A stretch of 64,000 nt of DNA from Mycobacterium shinjukuense (GTDB lineage: Bacteria > Actinomycetota > Actinomycetes > Mycobacteriales > Mycobacteriaceae), in assembly GCF_010730055.1 (NCBI RefSeq), contig NZ_AP022575.1:2542001-2606000 (forward strand). The letters are read 5' to 3'. Below, one piece after another: positions 1-7,893 of this stretch. The position numbers and the translations under genes are program-made. The first letter of the stretch is position 1, and each line of letters starts with the position of its first letter. The notes beneath the pieces were generated by a model. It worked only from the letters and a program-made list of their open reading frames with translations, ran no database searches and was not told the DNA's origin.

Positions 1-183
1 CAGCTCGCGGTCGGCGGTGATCCCGTGGACGTATTGCGGCGTCACCGCGGTGTCGTCGATGACCACCCCGGCGGCCTTGGCGGTGGCGCGACCGGCGGCG
101 GCGCCGAGGTCGTCAACGCAGGCGGCGGCCAGCCGCGCCAGGGCCGCGACATCGTCCAGCAGTCCGAACAGACCCGCACTCAT
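1..183 (-). CDS. DUF808/YedI-family membrane protein, N-terminal part only
   Basis: The reverse strand from 183 encodes a protein starting MSAGLFGLLDDVAALARL and running off the left edge of the window. The stretch with VDDLGAAAGRA and GVVIDDTAVTPQYV is the conserved N-terminus of the DUF808 (YedI) family, an integral membrane family of unknown function; M. tuberculosis Rv3092c sits at this place. Only about 61 residues are visible, so membrane segments cannot be judged. It lies 54 bp downstream of the broken luciferase-like gene and is read in the same direction, so it probably belongs to the same leftward operon. Confidence 0.75.
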   Translation of the reverse strand, partial: MSAGLFGLLDDVAALARLAAACVDDLGAAAGRATAKAAGVVIDDTAVTPQYVHGITADREL

Positions 184-237
184 CGCGTCCCCGTCATCGC
201 GATCGAGGTTACCGGCCGCCCCGTCGAGCCGAGCCGA

Positions 238-778
238 TCAGCCCGGTCGGCCGCCAACCGCGGTGGTCACCGCGCGCAGGCTCGCGTGGCCCCCCGGATC
301 TTCGGCGGTGGCGGGCACCACCGCCACGCAATCGGCGCCGGCTTGGCGGTAGGCACCCAACCGGTCCGGCCGAGGTAGTCGACCCGGGTGCCGGCCAACA
401 TCACCCGCAGGCATTCGATGGTTTCGCGCATGACCGACAGGTGGTGCGCCCATCGCCGGTCGTGCCAACCGGTCACGTGGCCGGGCTGGAGGCTCCCAAC
501 GCGATGTCAACCCGGTTGCCGGTCAGGGCGGCCACCGAACTCACCCCGAGCGCCAGCGCCACCGGGCCGCGAACGCCAACGGCCAACGGCCCGATCTTCA
601 GCGGCATTTCGGGCGCGCGCAGCCCAATCGCGGTCGCCAACGCGAACGCGTCGAAGGTGGCCATTTCGCCGATCCACACCGCATCGACGCCGGCGTCCGA
701 CGCCGCGCGCGCCACATCGATTGCCTCCAGGCCGGGCCGGTCAAGCCAGAACGGGACGGCGAGTTCGACGCCGCTCAC
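238..778 (-). pseudogene. Broken luciferase-like (probably F420-dependent) oxidoreductase
   Basis: Residues 1-101 (from 778 down to 473) read as the N-terminus of a luciferase-like monooxygenase: a beta strand, DAGVDAVWIGEM, then RVDIALGASSPA, and a stop. The expected continuation, TGWHDRRWAHHLSVMRET, is found in another frame from about 480 down to 366. After RVDYLGR it jumps directly into the family's C-terminal segment (LGAYRQAGADCVAVVPATAED) in a third frame, ending at 238. There is therefore one frameshift near 478-486 and a deletion of the central barrel, probably about 100 residues, near 363-372. The intact homologue would be Rv3093c (about 334 aa). The start overlaps the preceding gene by 4 bp, so the operon structure is preserved. 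A sequencing error could explain the frameshift but not the missing segment. Confidence 0.75.
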
Positions 779-1935
779 AGCGTCGACACGTCGGCGGTCT
801 GGTCGAGCAGGACGCGGCCGGGCAGTTCCCGCGATGCCTCGTTGACCTGGAAGTGGGCGGTGGCGGTGAACGCGTCACGGAACCGACGCTGCAGCGGTGA
901 GCTGTCGTAGATCGCGCTGCCGCCCGCCAGGTCATACATGGCGCGCACCACGTCGGCCGAGGTCCGCACCGCGTGCGTGGCCGCCAGACGCAGCCTGTTG
1001 CGCATCGCCAGCGGCACCGGGTCGGCATCGTGGCTGGCCTGCCAGGCCTGCGCGATCGCCTCGTAGAACAGCGCGCGAGCGGCGCCCAGCGCCGACTCGG
1101 CCGTCGCCACCGTCGCCTGGGTCGCCGGACGTTGCGCCAAGGTGCGCGTGGACCCCAGCGCTTGCTTTATGCCGGCCAGCTCGACGAGGTCGTCGATGGC
1201 GGCGCGCGCATTGCCCAGCGCGGCCGCGCCGATCGACAACGCGAAGAACCCGAACACCGGGAAGCGATACAGCGGCCGGTCCACGGTCGGCCCGTCGAAC
1301 ACCGAGAACACGCGGTCGGCGGGCACGAAGACGTCGTCGGCAATCGTGTCGTGGCTGCCCGTGCCGCGCAGGCCCAGCGTGTGCCAGGTGTCGAGGATCG
1401 ACAGCTCGTCTTTGGGCAGCGCGACGACGGACGGCACCCGCCGCTCGTCGACGAAACAGCCGGCGAACATCATGTCGGCGTGGTCAATGCCGCTGCAGAA
1501 CGGCCAGCGCCCGGACACCACGACCCCGCCGTCGACCGATCTCGCCGCGCCGCGCGGCGCCCACACCCCCGCGGCGACACCCCGCCCACCGCCGAACATC
1601 TGCTGGCGGCTGGACGCCGGCAGGTAGGCGACCAGCAGTGCGCTGGTAATCGCGATCGACACGCACCATCCGGCCGACGCGTCGCCGCGGGCCACCGCTT
1701 CGGCGCACCGCAGCGCCGACCCGGGCGCCAGCTCCAGCGCGTCAACCTCGCGCGGCATGGTGGCGCGCAGCAGCCCGGCCTCGCGCAGCCGGGCCACCAG
1801 CTGGTCGGGAAGTCGGCGGTCGCGGTCGATCTGCGCTGACAACTCGTGGGCCGAAACCGCGATCCGCGCGGCGACGATCTCGACGTCGCTGTCGGCTGTG
1901 CTGGGCGGCGCGGCGATCGGGTCCGGCTGATTCAT
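775..1935 (-). CDS. Acyl-CoA-dehydrogenase-like flavoprotein (Rv3094c-like)
   Basis: This 386-residue protein has the acyl-CoA dehydrogenase/flavin monooxygenase (HpaA/DszC-like) fold: a helical N-terminal part, a central region with DASAGWCVSI and a PFCSGIDHADMMFAG-like beta domain, then helical bundles ending LPGRVLLDQTADVSTL. Members of this group usually oxidise small aromatic or hydrophobic substrates with reduced flavin; the substrate here is unknown. The chosen start, ATG at 1933-1935, is preceded by an AGGAG-type site; an in-frame extension upstream is low-quality Arg-rich sequence. It overlaps the start of the broken oxidoreductase by 4 bp, as expected for translational coupling. Confidence 0.75.
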   Translation of the reverse strand: MNQPDPIAAPPSTADSDVEIVAARIAVSAHELSAQIDRDRRLPDQLVARLREAGLLRATMPREVDALELAPGSALRCAEAVARGDASAGWCVSIAITSALLVAYLPASSRQQMFGGGRGVAAGVWAPRGAARSVDGGVVVSGRWPFCSGIDHADMMFAGCFVDERRVPSVVALPKDELSILDTWHTLGLRGTGSHDTIADDVFVPADRVFSVFDGPTVDRPLYRFPVFGFFALSIGAAALGNARAAIDDLVELAGIKQALGSTRTLAQRPATQATVATAESALGAARALFYEAIAQAWQASHDADPVPLAMRNRLRLAATHAVRTSADVVRAMYDLAGGSAIYDSSPLQRRFRDAFTATAHFQVNEASRELPGRVLLDQTADVSTL

Positions 1936-2168
1936 CGGGGCTCCTGGTAACGGTGACCGGCTCAGTGAACCATGCCGCCGCCGATCCCGACGATCTGTCC
2001 CACCGCTTCCCGAGCACCGCGGGCACCGGCTCACCAAGGCCGGCCGCGCGCCACCACATCTCCGGCGAGCTCGCCGATCCACGCCTGCTCAATGCCCATG
2101 GCCGTAAGCGCTGTGACACAAAACAATCCGGCCTGGGCGGGCGAGCCCGGAAGCCGGCCGGCGATAAC

Positions 2169-2196
2169 GATTCGCAACCTCGGATTGTTGCGAATC
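2169..2196. promoter_or_regulatory. Perfect 9-bp inverted repeat upstream of the glycosidase gene
   Basis: GATTCGCAA at 2169-2177 and its exact reverse complement TTGCGAATC at 2188-2196 are separated by 10 bp, about two helical turns centre to centre. The site lies 68 bp before the glycosidase start, in the 329-bp gap between divergent genes (1936-2264), so it looks like a dimeric repressor or activator operator. In M. tuberculosis an HxlR-type regulator gene (Rv3095) sits here; I see no intact copy in this gap. The gap also holds a stretch at about 1970-2130, reverse strand, that may be a decayed coding remnant (GIEQAWIGELAGDVVARGRP), but I cannot name it. Confidence 0.5.
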
Positions 2197-2264
2197 AATA
2201 AGCAACGCGGAACACGTCGCGAAGCTAGGCTGAACAGATAGCTCGCGAAACTTATCGTCACCTC

Positions 2265-3401
2265 GTGCACCGTCGAACGGCACTCAAGCTGCCGCTGCTG
2301 TTGGCGGCGGGAACGGCACTGACCCAAGCGCCACGTGCCTCGGCCGAGGCGGGCCGGTGGTCGGCTGATCGCGCCCATAGCTGGTATCAAGCGCACGGTT
2401 GGCTCGTCGGCGCGAACTACATCACCTCAACCGCCATCAACCAGCTGGAGATGTTTCAGCCGGGCACATATGACCCCCGGCGCATCGACGCCGAGCTGGG
2501 TGTCGCCCGGTCCCACGGGTTCAACACGGTGCGAGTCTTCCTGCACGATCAGTTGTGGGCCCAAGACGCCCACGGCTTCCAGGGCCGTCTCGCACAGTTC
2601 GTCGCCGTCGCCGCGCGGCACGGCATCAAACCGCTCTTCGTCTTGTTTGACTCCTGTTGGGATCCGCTACCCAGGCCGGGTCGTCAGCGCGCGCCGCGAC
2701 CCGGGGTGCACAACTCCGGTTGGGTGCAAAGCCCGGGCGCCGAACGCCTCGACGACCGCCGCTACGGCGCCGTTCTGCACGGCTATGTCACGGGAGTGTT
2801 GAGTCAGTTCCGCAACGACGATCGCGTGCTGGGTTGGGATCTGTGGAACGAACCCGACAATCCCGCGCGGGTGTATCGCAAGGTGGAGCGGAAGGACAAG
2901 CTCGAGCGGGTCGCGGAGCTACTGCCCCAGGTGTTCCGATGGGCGCGTGCGGTGGATCCGAGTCAGCCGTTGACCAGCGGCGTCTGGCAGGGACACTGGG
3001 GCGATCCCGGGCGCCGCAGCACGATCAGCGGCATTCAACTCGACAACGCCGACGTGATCACCTTCCACAGCTACGGACCACCGGCGGACTTCGAGGCCCG
3101 GATCGCCGAACTGGCCCCGCTGGGGCGGCCGATCCTGTGCACCGAATACCTAGCGCGGTCGCGGGGCAGCACCGTTGAGGGGATCCTGCCGATTGCCAAG
3201 CGGCACAACGTCGGTGCATTCAATTGGGGTTTGGTGGCCGGTAAGACGCAGACGTACCTGCCGTGGGATTCGTGGGATCACCCGTACCCGGCGCCCCCGA
3301 AGGTCTGGTTCAGCGACCTCCTCCAACCCGACGGGCGGCCCTACCGCGACAGCGAAATGCAAACCATCCGGGGGCTGACCGGCGTGCAAAGCCAGGATTG
3401 A
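2265..3401 (+). CDS. Exported glycoside hydrolase, cellulase-like (Rv3096-like)
   Basis: The 378-residue product begins at GTG with HRRTALKLPLLLAAGTALTQ followed by APRASA, a twin-arginine-type signal peptide with an AxA cleavage site, so it should be exported. The mature part is a (beta/alpha)8 glycosidase of the clan GH-A type: GFNTVRVFL, LGWDLWNEPDNP with the likely acid/base Glu, FHSYGP, and RPILCTEYLARSRGS with the likely nucleophile Glu near the C-terminal third, then FNWGLVAGKTQTYLPW. Both catalytic acids are present, so it should be active, perhaps on a beta-linked glucan or mannan. The 185-bp region downstream (3402-3586) carries no gene and should hold the promoter of the next cluster. 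Confidence 0.75.
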   Translation: MHRRTALKLPLLLAAGTALTQAPRASAEAGRWSADRAHSWYQAHGWLVGANYITSTAINQLEMFQPGTYDPRRIDAELGVARSHGFNTVRVFLHDQLWAQDAHGFQGRLAQFVAVAARHGIKPLFVLFDSCWDPLPRPGRQRAPRPGVHNSGWVQSPGAERLDDRRYGAVLHGYVTGVLSQFRNDDRVLGWDLWNEPDNPARVYRKVERKDKLERVAELLPQVFRWARAVDPSQPLTSGVWQGHWGDPGRRSTISGIQLDNADVITFHSYGPPADFEARIAELAPLGRPILCTEYLARSRGSTVEGILPIAKRHNVGAFNWGLVAGKTQTYLPWDSWDHPYPAPPKVWFSDLLQPDGRPYRDSEMQTIRGLTGVQSQD

Positions 3402-3586
3402 ACGGCACCCGCATCCCGACGCCGTGCGCGCCAAGCGCCCTGGCGCACGGCGTTGCCGAACCGGTGTCCTGGCGCGAAGCGTCTGTTCTACCTCAATGTC
3501 GTTGACGCCGCGTATGATTACTCGGTCCGACCATCGAAGCAACGCAACCCGCGTCACCCCCGTCCACACAACTTTGCTAAGGTCTC

Positions 3587-4426
3587 ATGCCTACCGCCGC
3601 AGAGCGCGCAGCTCACCTCGATCTGGTGGCCCGACTCAAGTCGGCCTATCCCGAACTTCCCGATGCGCCGACTCCCGATCTGCTCGATCACGAGCGCTTC
3701 ACCGCATATCTGAAGACCGTCCATGACGTTGGCGGTGAGCCCGATGCCCCGATGACGTACGAAAACAAGCAGTACGAGCATTGGGAGCACATGACCTATG
3801 TGACCTGTGAAGTCCTTGCGTGGCGGGGCATCTGGCTGTCGGAGGAGCGTCGCCGGATCGGCAACGTCGACGTGGGGCGGGCAATCTATCTGGGGTTGCC
3901 GTACTACGGTCGCTGGCTGTTGGCCGTCGCGCGTGTGCTGGTGGAGAAGCATCACATCAGCCTGGGTGAGCTAACCGAACGGATGGCCGAGGTCAGGGCC
4001 CGTTATGCGGGTGGGCTCCACGGAAAAACCTTGGAGGCCAAGCCGAAATTCGAGGGTGACGGTTCGCGGGTTAAGCGCAACGCGCATCACCGGCACGCGG
4101 TCGGAAAGGGTGACCCACAGGTATACGCCGGTCAGGCCGGGAAGCCGAAATTCGCGGTGGGCGACCCCGTGGTAGTGCGCGAGCTGCCCGTCCTCTTCTA
4201 TACCCGCACCCCGGAATACTGCCGCGGCGCCCAGGGCGAGATAGCATCCGTCGCCTACGAGAGCCCCGCGGCCGAAGACGAGACCTGGGACCGTCCCGAC
4301 GCAAAGCCGGAATGGTTCTACATCGTGCGGTTCAACCTCTCCCAGCTATGGCACGGCTACACCGGCACGACAACCGACACCCTGCAGACCGAAATTCCCG
4401 AACGCTGGCTGGAAGCAGCCGGCTGA
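3587..4426 (+). CDS. Fused beta-alpha subunit of a thiocyanate hydrolase-like enzyme
   Basis: The 279-residue protein joins two units that are separate in Thiobacillus thioparus thiocyanate hydrolase. Residues 1 to about 150 match the beta-subunit type (TVHDVGGEPDAPMTYENK, EHMTYVTCEVLAWRGIW, VYLGLPYYGRWLL-like). Residues about 163-279 match the alpha-subunit type (GDPQVYAGQAGKPKFAVGD, LFYTRTPEYCRGAQGEI, VYESPAAEDE-like, TLQTEIPERWLE). Together they equal one full nitrile hydratase beta subunit. The enzyme family hydrates C-N triple bonds; the SCN branch yields carbonyl sulfide and ammonia. Gene order is followed by the metal subunit and an activator-like gene, as expected for an operon. Ordinary nitrile hydratase remains possible. 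The cluster has no counterpart in the M. tuberculosis gene order. Confidence 0.8.
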   Translation: MPTAAERAAHLDLVARLKSAYPELPDAPTPDLLDHERFTAYLKTVHDVGGEPDAPMTYENKQYEHWEHMTYVTCEVLAWRGIWLSEERRRIGNVDVGRAIYLGLPYYGRWLLAVARVLVEKHHISLGELTERMAEVRARYAGGLHGKTLEAKPKFEGDGSRVKRNAHHRHAVGKGDPQVYAGQAGKPKFAVGDPVVVRELPVLFYTRTPEYCRGAQGEIASVAYESPAAEDETWDRPDAKPEWFYIVRFNLSQLWHGYTGTTTDTLQTEIPERWLEAAG

Positions 4427-4476
4427 ACCGGGCCCACACGCTTCCCGCAACTGACACCGTCCGAAGAGGGATTCAC

Positions 4477-5181
4477 ATGACTGACCACGAGCACGACCAT
4501 GAGCGCACGGTTGCCCCCGTGGTCGACGAGATCACCGACTTCGAAGTACTGGAGATCGCGCTGCGCGAATTGTGCATCGAGAAAGGTATTTTCACCGCCG
4601 AGGAGCACCGGCGCTTCACCGAGTTCGCAGAGCAGATCAATCCCGCTCCCGGCGCCCGCCTGGTGGCGCGGGCGTGGCTCGACCCCGAATTCAAGAAGCT
4701 CGCACTCACCGACGCGCTGGCCGCCAGCAAAGAGGTCGGCGTCGACTGGTTCGAACCCACCGGTTTCGGCACGCCCAGCGACTTCACCGCGTTCCAAATC
4801 CTTGAAGACACCGCCACTGTGCACCACGTGATCGTCTGTGCCCTGTGCTCGTGTTACCCCCGGCCAATTCTAGGCAACTCTCCGGAGTGGTACCGCACTC
4901 CCAACTACCGCCGCCGCATGGTGCGTTGGCCGCGTCAGGTGCTCGCGGAATTCGGGCTTTATCTGCCCGATGACGTCGCTATCCGGGTCGAGGATTCCAA
5001 CCAGAAACACCGGTTCATGGTGATGCCGATGCGCCCGGAGGGCACCGACGGCTGGGACGAAGACCGGCTGGCCGAGATTGTCACGCGTGACTGTTTGATC
5101 GGCGTCGCACTGCCGAAGGCGGGCGTCACCACCAACGTGATCACCGACACCCGTCCCGCGATCCACCCGGCCGCCGATTGA
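4477..5181 (+). CDS. Thiocyanate hydrolase gamma/nitrile hydratase alpha-like metal subunit
   Basis: This 234-residue subunit carries the active-site motif V-C-A-L-C-S-C-Y at residues 120-127. Cys121, Cys124, Ser125 and Cys126 should bind a low-spin Co(III) or Fe(III) ion through two oxidised cysteines and two backbone amides. Cobalt-type nitrile hydratases and thiocyanate hydrolase normally have Thr, and iron types Ser, where this protein has Ala122. The flanks GNSPEWYRTPNYRRRMVRWPR, ADSNQKHRFMVMP-like and MRPEGTDGWDEDRLAEIVTRDCLIG are typical of the thiocyanate hydrolase gamma branch. A His-rich N-terminus (TDHEHDHER) could help metal loading. The ATG at 4477 follows GAAGAGGG, 50 bp after the fused subunit. 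Confidence 0.8.
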   Translation: MTDHEHDHERTVAPVVDEITDFEVLEIALRELCIEKGIFTAEEHRRFTEFAEQINPAPGARLVARAWLDPEFKKLALTDALAASKEVGVDWFEPTGFGTPSDFTAFQILEDTATVHHVIVCALCSCYPRPILGNSPEWYRTPNYRRRMVRWPRQVLAEFGLYLPDDVAIRVEDSNQKHRFMVMPMRPEGTDGWDEDRLAEIVTRDCLIGVALPKAGVTTNVITDTRPAIHPAAD

Positions 5182-5201
5182 TTGCCGATCGAGGAACCGT
5201 C

Positions 5202-5573
5202 ATGAGCGAGACCGCGGACTCCGGCCCGATCGAGCAGATCACGATCGCGTCATTGCGCAACATCGCCGCAAGCGACCAGGTCTGGCCGCGCGTGGCCGCC
5301 AAGTACGGCGTCGAGAATCCCCTGCCGCCCTGGAAGACCAGTTTGGATGGTCTTTGCGACGCCCTCGACCGCGCCGCAGGCAACTTCGACATCCCCGACG
5401 TCAAGCAGCGTCGGGATGAGGAGGATGTCTTGTCGGCAACCATCTATTCCAGGCTGCCCTATCCGGAGAACCAGCTGGTCTCGCTGGCTCACTCCCTCGT
5501 CGCCCGCGGTGTCATCGACGAGGCCGAGCTGGAACAACGGCTCGCCAGCGTGCGCGCCCGGCTACAGGCCTAA
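5202..5573 (+). CDS. Nitrile hydratase activator-like protein (P15K/P14K type)
   Basis: The 123-residue protein resembles the N-terminal helical domain of nitrile hydratase beta subunits (NPLPPWKTSLDGLCDALDRA, YPENQLVSLAHSLVARGVIDEAEL). Small proteins of this kind act as metallochaperones that deliver cobalt and promote Cys oxidation in cobalt-type nitrile hydratase and thiocyanate hydrolase, so that role is the most likely. The alternative is a third structural subunit. The start ATG at 5202 follows GAGGAACC. It sits 20 bp after the metal subunit and is the last gene of the operon, which then converges on lipY. Confidence 0.65.
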   Translation: MSETADSGPIEQITIASLRNIAASDQVWPRVAAKYGVENPLPPWKTSLDGLCDALDRAAGNFDIPDVKQRRDEEDVLSATIYSRLPYPENQLVSLAHSLVARGVIDEAELEQRLASVRARLQA

Positions 5574-5618
5574 CCGGGCGGGAAGTCGCGTGCGCGGTCG
5601 GCCTTGCCGGACACGCGA

Positions 5619-7256
5619 TCAGGCAATACCGAGTTGCTGGTTGATCTGCGGGAGGTATCGCACACCGTCCAGCGTGAGCAGAACCCAGTCGTGAATTTGG
5701 CCGTTGGCCAGCACGAAGCTGATCGGGGCCCCTTGGGTTGCGGCCGCTTGCTGCAGGACAAACACGTCGGGTGCGAGGATGTCCAGGTTGCCCGCGTAGA
5801 CATACGTCGGCGGGAGTCCGCTCAGTGACCCATGCAGCGGACTCACCCGGTAGTCGTTCACCGGAAGATTGCCGGCCCACACCCTGCCGATCTGTTGCGC
5901 GGGCCCAACCGGGAGCAGTGGATCGGCGACGAACGCAATGTGTGGATTGGTCATTCCGACGTCCAGCCACGGGGACAGCAGAACCATCGACTCCGGTACG
6001 GGCTCACCCTGGACCACCAGGTGTTGGACGGCCGCCAGCGCGAGGTTGCCGCCGGCGGAGTCGCCGATCACGCTGACGTTGGATGCCCCGTGTTGAGCGA
6101 TTTGTGTGGAGATCAGGCCAGCCATTGCGGGTACCACCGTGCCGGCGGTGCCTCCTTGCTGCAGCAACGGGTAAATCGGCACTTGCACGGTCGCGCCGGT
6201 CTGGTGGGCCATCACCGAGTAGTTGATCCAGTGCAGGAATGAGGGCGGTAAGACGAACCCGCCACCGTGAATGGCAACCACATATTCGCCGGTCGGATGA
6301 GCCGGCGTGATCTGCACCACGCTCATCCCGTCGTATGTGCTGTACTGAACGGTCTGTCCCAGCAGCACGTTCAACAACGGTGGCGGGGAGTTACCGAGAA
6401 ACCACGACAGCGGCGGGATGTCGCTGGCAATCAGCGCCAACAGTGGCGAACCTGGCCCGGATAATTGAGTTTCGAGTCCGGACAAACCCATCAGGGGTTT
6501 CACCGGGTACAACGCAGCGATTTCCAATCTGGTTGCCAGTGAGGGCGTGCCGGTGAAGGTCCCATCCTGCGTTGCCGGGAAGGCCGGGGCGGCCGGCGCC
6601 CCCAAGATCTCAGTGAGCAGCGTGGTGGACACCCGGGCGAATCCGGTGGCCACCGTCGTGGGGGCCAGCCGAATTTCCTGCTGAACCGCGGCGAAACCGT
6701 TGTCGACAGCTTTGGCGAATTCGCCTGGCAGATTTTCCAGCGCTTGCCCCCACGACCCCAACTGCGCGACCGTTGCCGACGCACTGGTGTGATAGCCGCT
6801 CATCACGGCGACATCCTGAGCCCACATCTGCTCATAGGCGGCCTCGGCAGCGGCGATCGCCGGGGCGTTTTGGCCGAACAGGTTCGACATCACCAGCGAC
6901 ACCAGCTGCCCGCGATTGGCCGTGATCAATCCGGGGTGCACGATCGTTGCCAGCGCTGCCTCATAGGCGGCCGCCGCCGCCCGGGCTTGGGCAGCCGACT
7001 GTTCGGCTTCAGCGGCCGCCCCTGCCAGCCAATCCACATACCGGGCGGCCACCGTCGTCATGGACGCCGACGCCGGGCCTTGCCAAGCCTGGCCCGCCAG
7101 GCCTGAGGTTATCGAGCTGAATGCGCTCGCCGTCGAGCTCAACTCACTGCCGATCCCGTCCCAGGCCGCCGCCGCCGCCAGCATCGGCCCCGCACCCGGT
7201 CCATCAAGCAGCAGCAGCGAATTGACCTCAGGCGGCCACGCCAGAAAGCTCGTCAC
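5619..7256 (-). CDS. lipY: PPE-domain triacylglycerol lipase LipY
   Basis: Residues 1 to about 180 form a PPE domain: FLAWPPEVNSLLL, SGLAGQAWQGPAS (the WxG turn) and NLFGQNAPAIAAAEAAYEQMWAQD. A linker of about 100 residues follows, then an alpha/beta hydrolase of the hormone-sensitive lipase family with the oxyanion-hole motif IHGGGF, the nucleophile elbow GDSAGG, an acid region GNLDILAPD and a C-terminal catalytic His in IHDWVL. LipY of M. tuberculosis hydrolyses stored triacylglycerol and carries a PE domain; the M. marinum orthologue carries a PPE domain, and this copy is of that type. PPE domains direct secretion through ESX-5, and the domain is cut off on the surface. The start is GTG at 7256. 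The 190 bp to the tmRNA gene hold nothing I recognise. Confidence 0.9.
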   Translation of the reverse strand: MTSFLAWPPEVNSLLLLDGPGAGPMLAAAAAWDGIGSELSSTASAFSSITSGLAGQAWQGPASASMTTVAARYVDWLAGAAAEAEQSAAQARAAAAAYEAALATIVHPGLITANRGQLVSLVMSNLFGQNAPAIAAAEAAYEQMWAQDVAVMSGYHTSASATVAQLGSWGQALENLPGEFAKAVDNGFAAVQQEIRLAPTTVATGFARVSTTLLTEILGAPAAPAFPATQDGTFTGTPSLATRLEIAALYPVKPLMGLSGLETQLSGPGSPLLALIASDIPPLSWFLGNSPPPLLNVLLGQTVQYSTYDGMSVVQITPAHPTGEYVVAIHGGGFVLPPSFLHWINYSVMAHQTGATVQVPIYPLLQQGGTAGTVVPAMAGLISTQIAQHGASNVSVIGDSAGGNLALAAVQHLVVQGEPVPESMVLLSPWLDVGMTNPHIAFVADPLLPVGPAQQIGRVWAGNLPVNDYRVSPLHGSLSGLPPTYVYAGNLDILAPDVFVLQQAAATQGAPISFVLANGQIHDWVLLTLDGVRYLPQINQQLGIA

Positions 7257-7446
7257 TGCTCCCCCTTATCAGCCGTTCCGCAGCCCCTTGCAGCAACGTA
7301 CCTCCTCCCCGTCTCGGAGGAAGCGTTTCCGGAGCCGCCGTTTCGGTCATCGAAGCCAACGGGCAGGCGTGGACGCGCGCGCTGGGAGCGGGCGATGCTG
7401 ATGGCGATGAAACCGGTCCGAACCTATGACATGACCAGCTATTTCT

Positions 7447-7814
7447 TGGTGGAGCTGCCGGGAATCGAACCCGGGTCCTACGGCATGCCCTCAAGGCTTC
7501 TCCGTGCGCAGTTCGCTATGCCTCTGCTCGGATCTCCCGGTCACGCGAACGAGCCGAGATGACGATCCCAGTCGCTGTTGGTGTCCCGATGAGTCCCGCG
7601 ACCGGACTCGTCGGTGGATCCCTCTAGCTGATGCCAGGGTCCGGGTCGAGGGCGTTCCCGGTCTGACAGACTAGCCGTCGCTTAGGCAGCGAGAGCGTAG
7701 TCGCGCTGATGTGAATCGGCGCTTATTTGGTTACAGCGACGCTTACGGTGGTCTCTTGCCTGCACCGGCACGCTTCCCTTGATTCGATGCGCGAAGTCGA
7801 AACCGTTCAGCCCC
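7447..7814 (-). ncRNA. ssrA: Transfer-messenger RNA (tmRNA)
   Basis: The reverse strand begins GGGGCTGAACGGTTTCGAC at 7814 and ends with a tRNA-like T arm GGTTCGAATCCC-type sequence (here GGGTTCGATTCCCGGCAG) and an encoded CCA at 7447-7449. The two ends pair as the alanine-like acceptor stem. An internal reading frame ends at 7682 and encodes the tag DSHQRDYALAA, which with the charged Ala gives ADSHQRDYALAA, the mycobacterial tag. It rescues stalled ribosomes and marks the nascent chain for degradation. Its partner smpB lies about 1.5 kb away in the same orientation. Confidence 0.96.
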
Positions 7815-7822
7815 TCGCATCG

Positions 7823-7841
7823 CCCGCCGACCTTCGGCGGG
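7823..7841 (-). terminator. Perfect 8-bp hairpin before tmRNA
   Basis: CCCGCCGA and TCGGCGGG flank a 3-nt loop. On the reverse strand it lies 53 bp after the stop of the gene ending at 7894 and just ahead of the tmRNA 5' end. There is no T tract, so it could be a mycobacterial-type intrinsic terminator or part of the tmRNA leader. Confidence 0.35.
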
Positions 7842-7893
7842 ATAATCAATGGTACGCCGCTATCAACAACCGGCAACGCCATTACCTTCCCGA

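Noticed and set aside
1970..2130. A small gene or C-terminal remnant on the reverse strand
   Set aside because: Protein-like stretches occur in more than one frame but with no start, no full domain and no certain family; mentioned only as a possible relic.
7447..7530. A separate tRNA gene, suggested by GGTTCGATTCCC and CCA
   Set aside because: There is no anticodon arm; the segment is the tRNA-like 3' end of the tmRNA, whose 5' end and tag frame are present.
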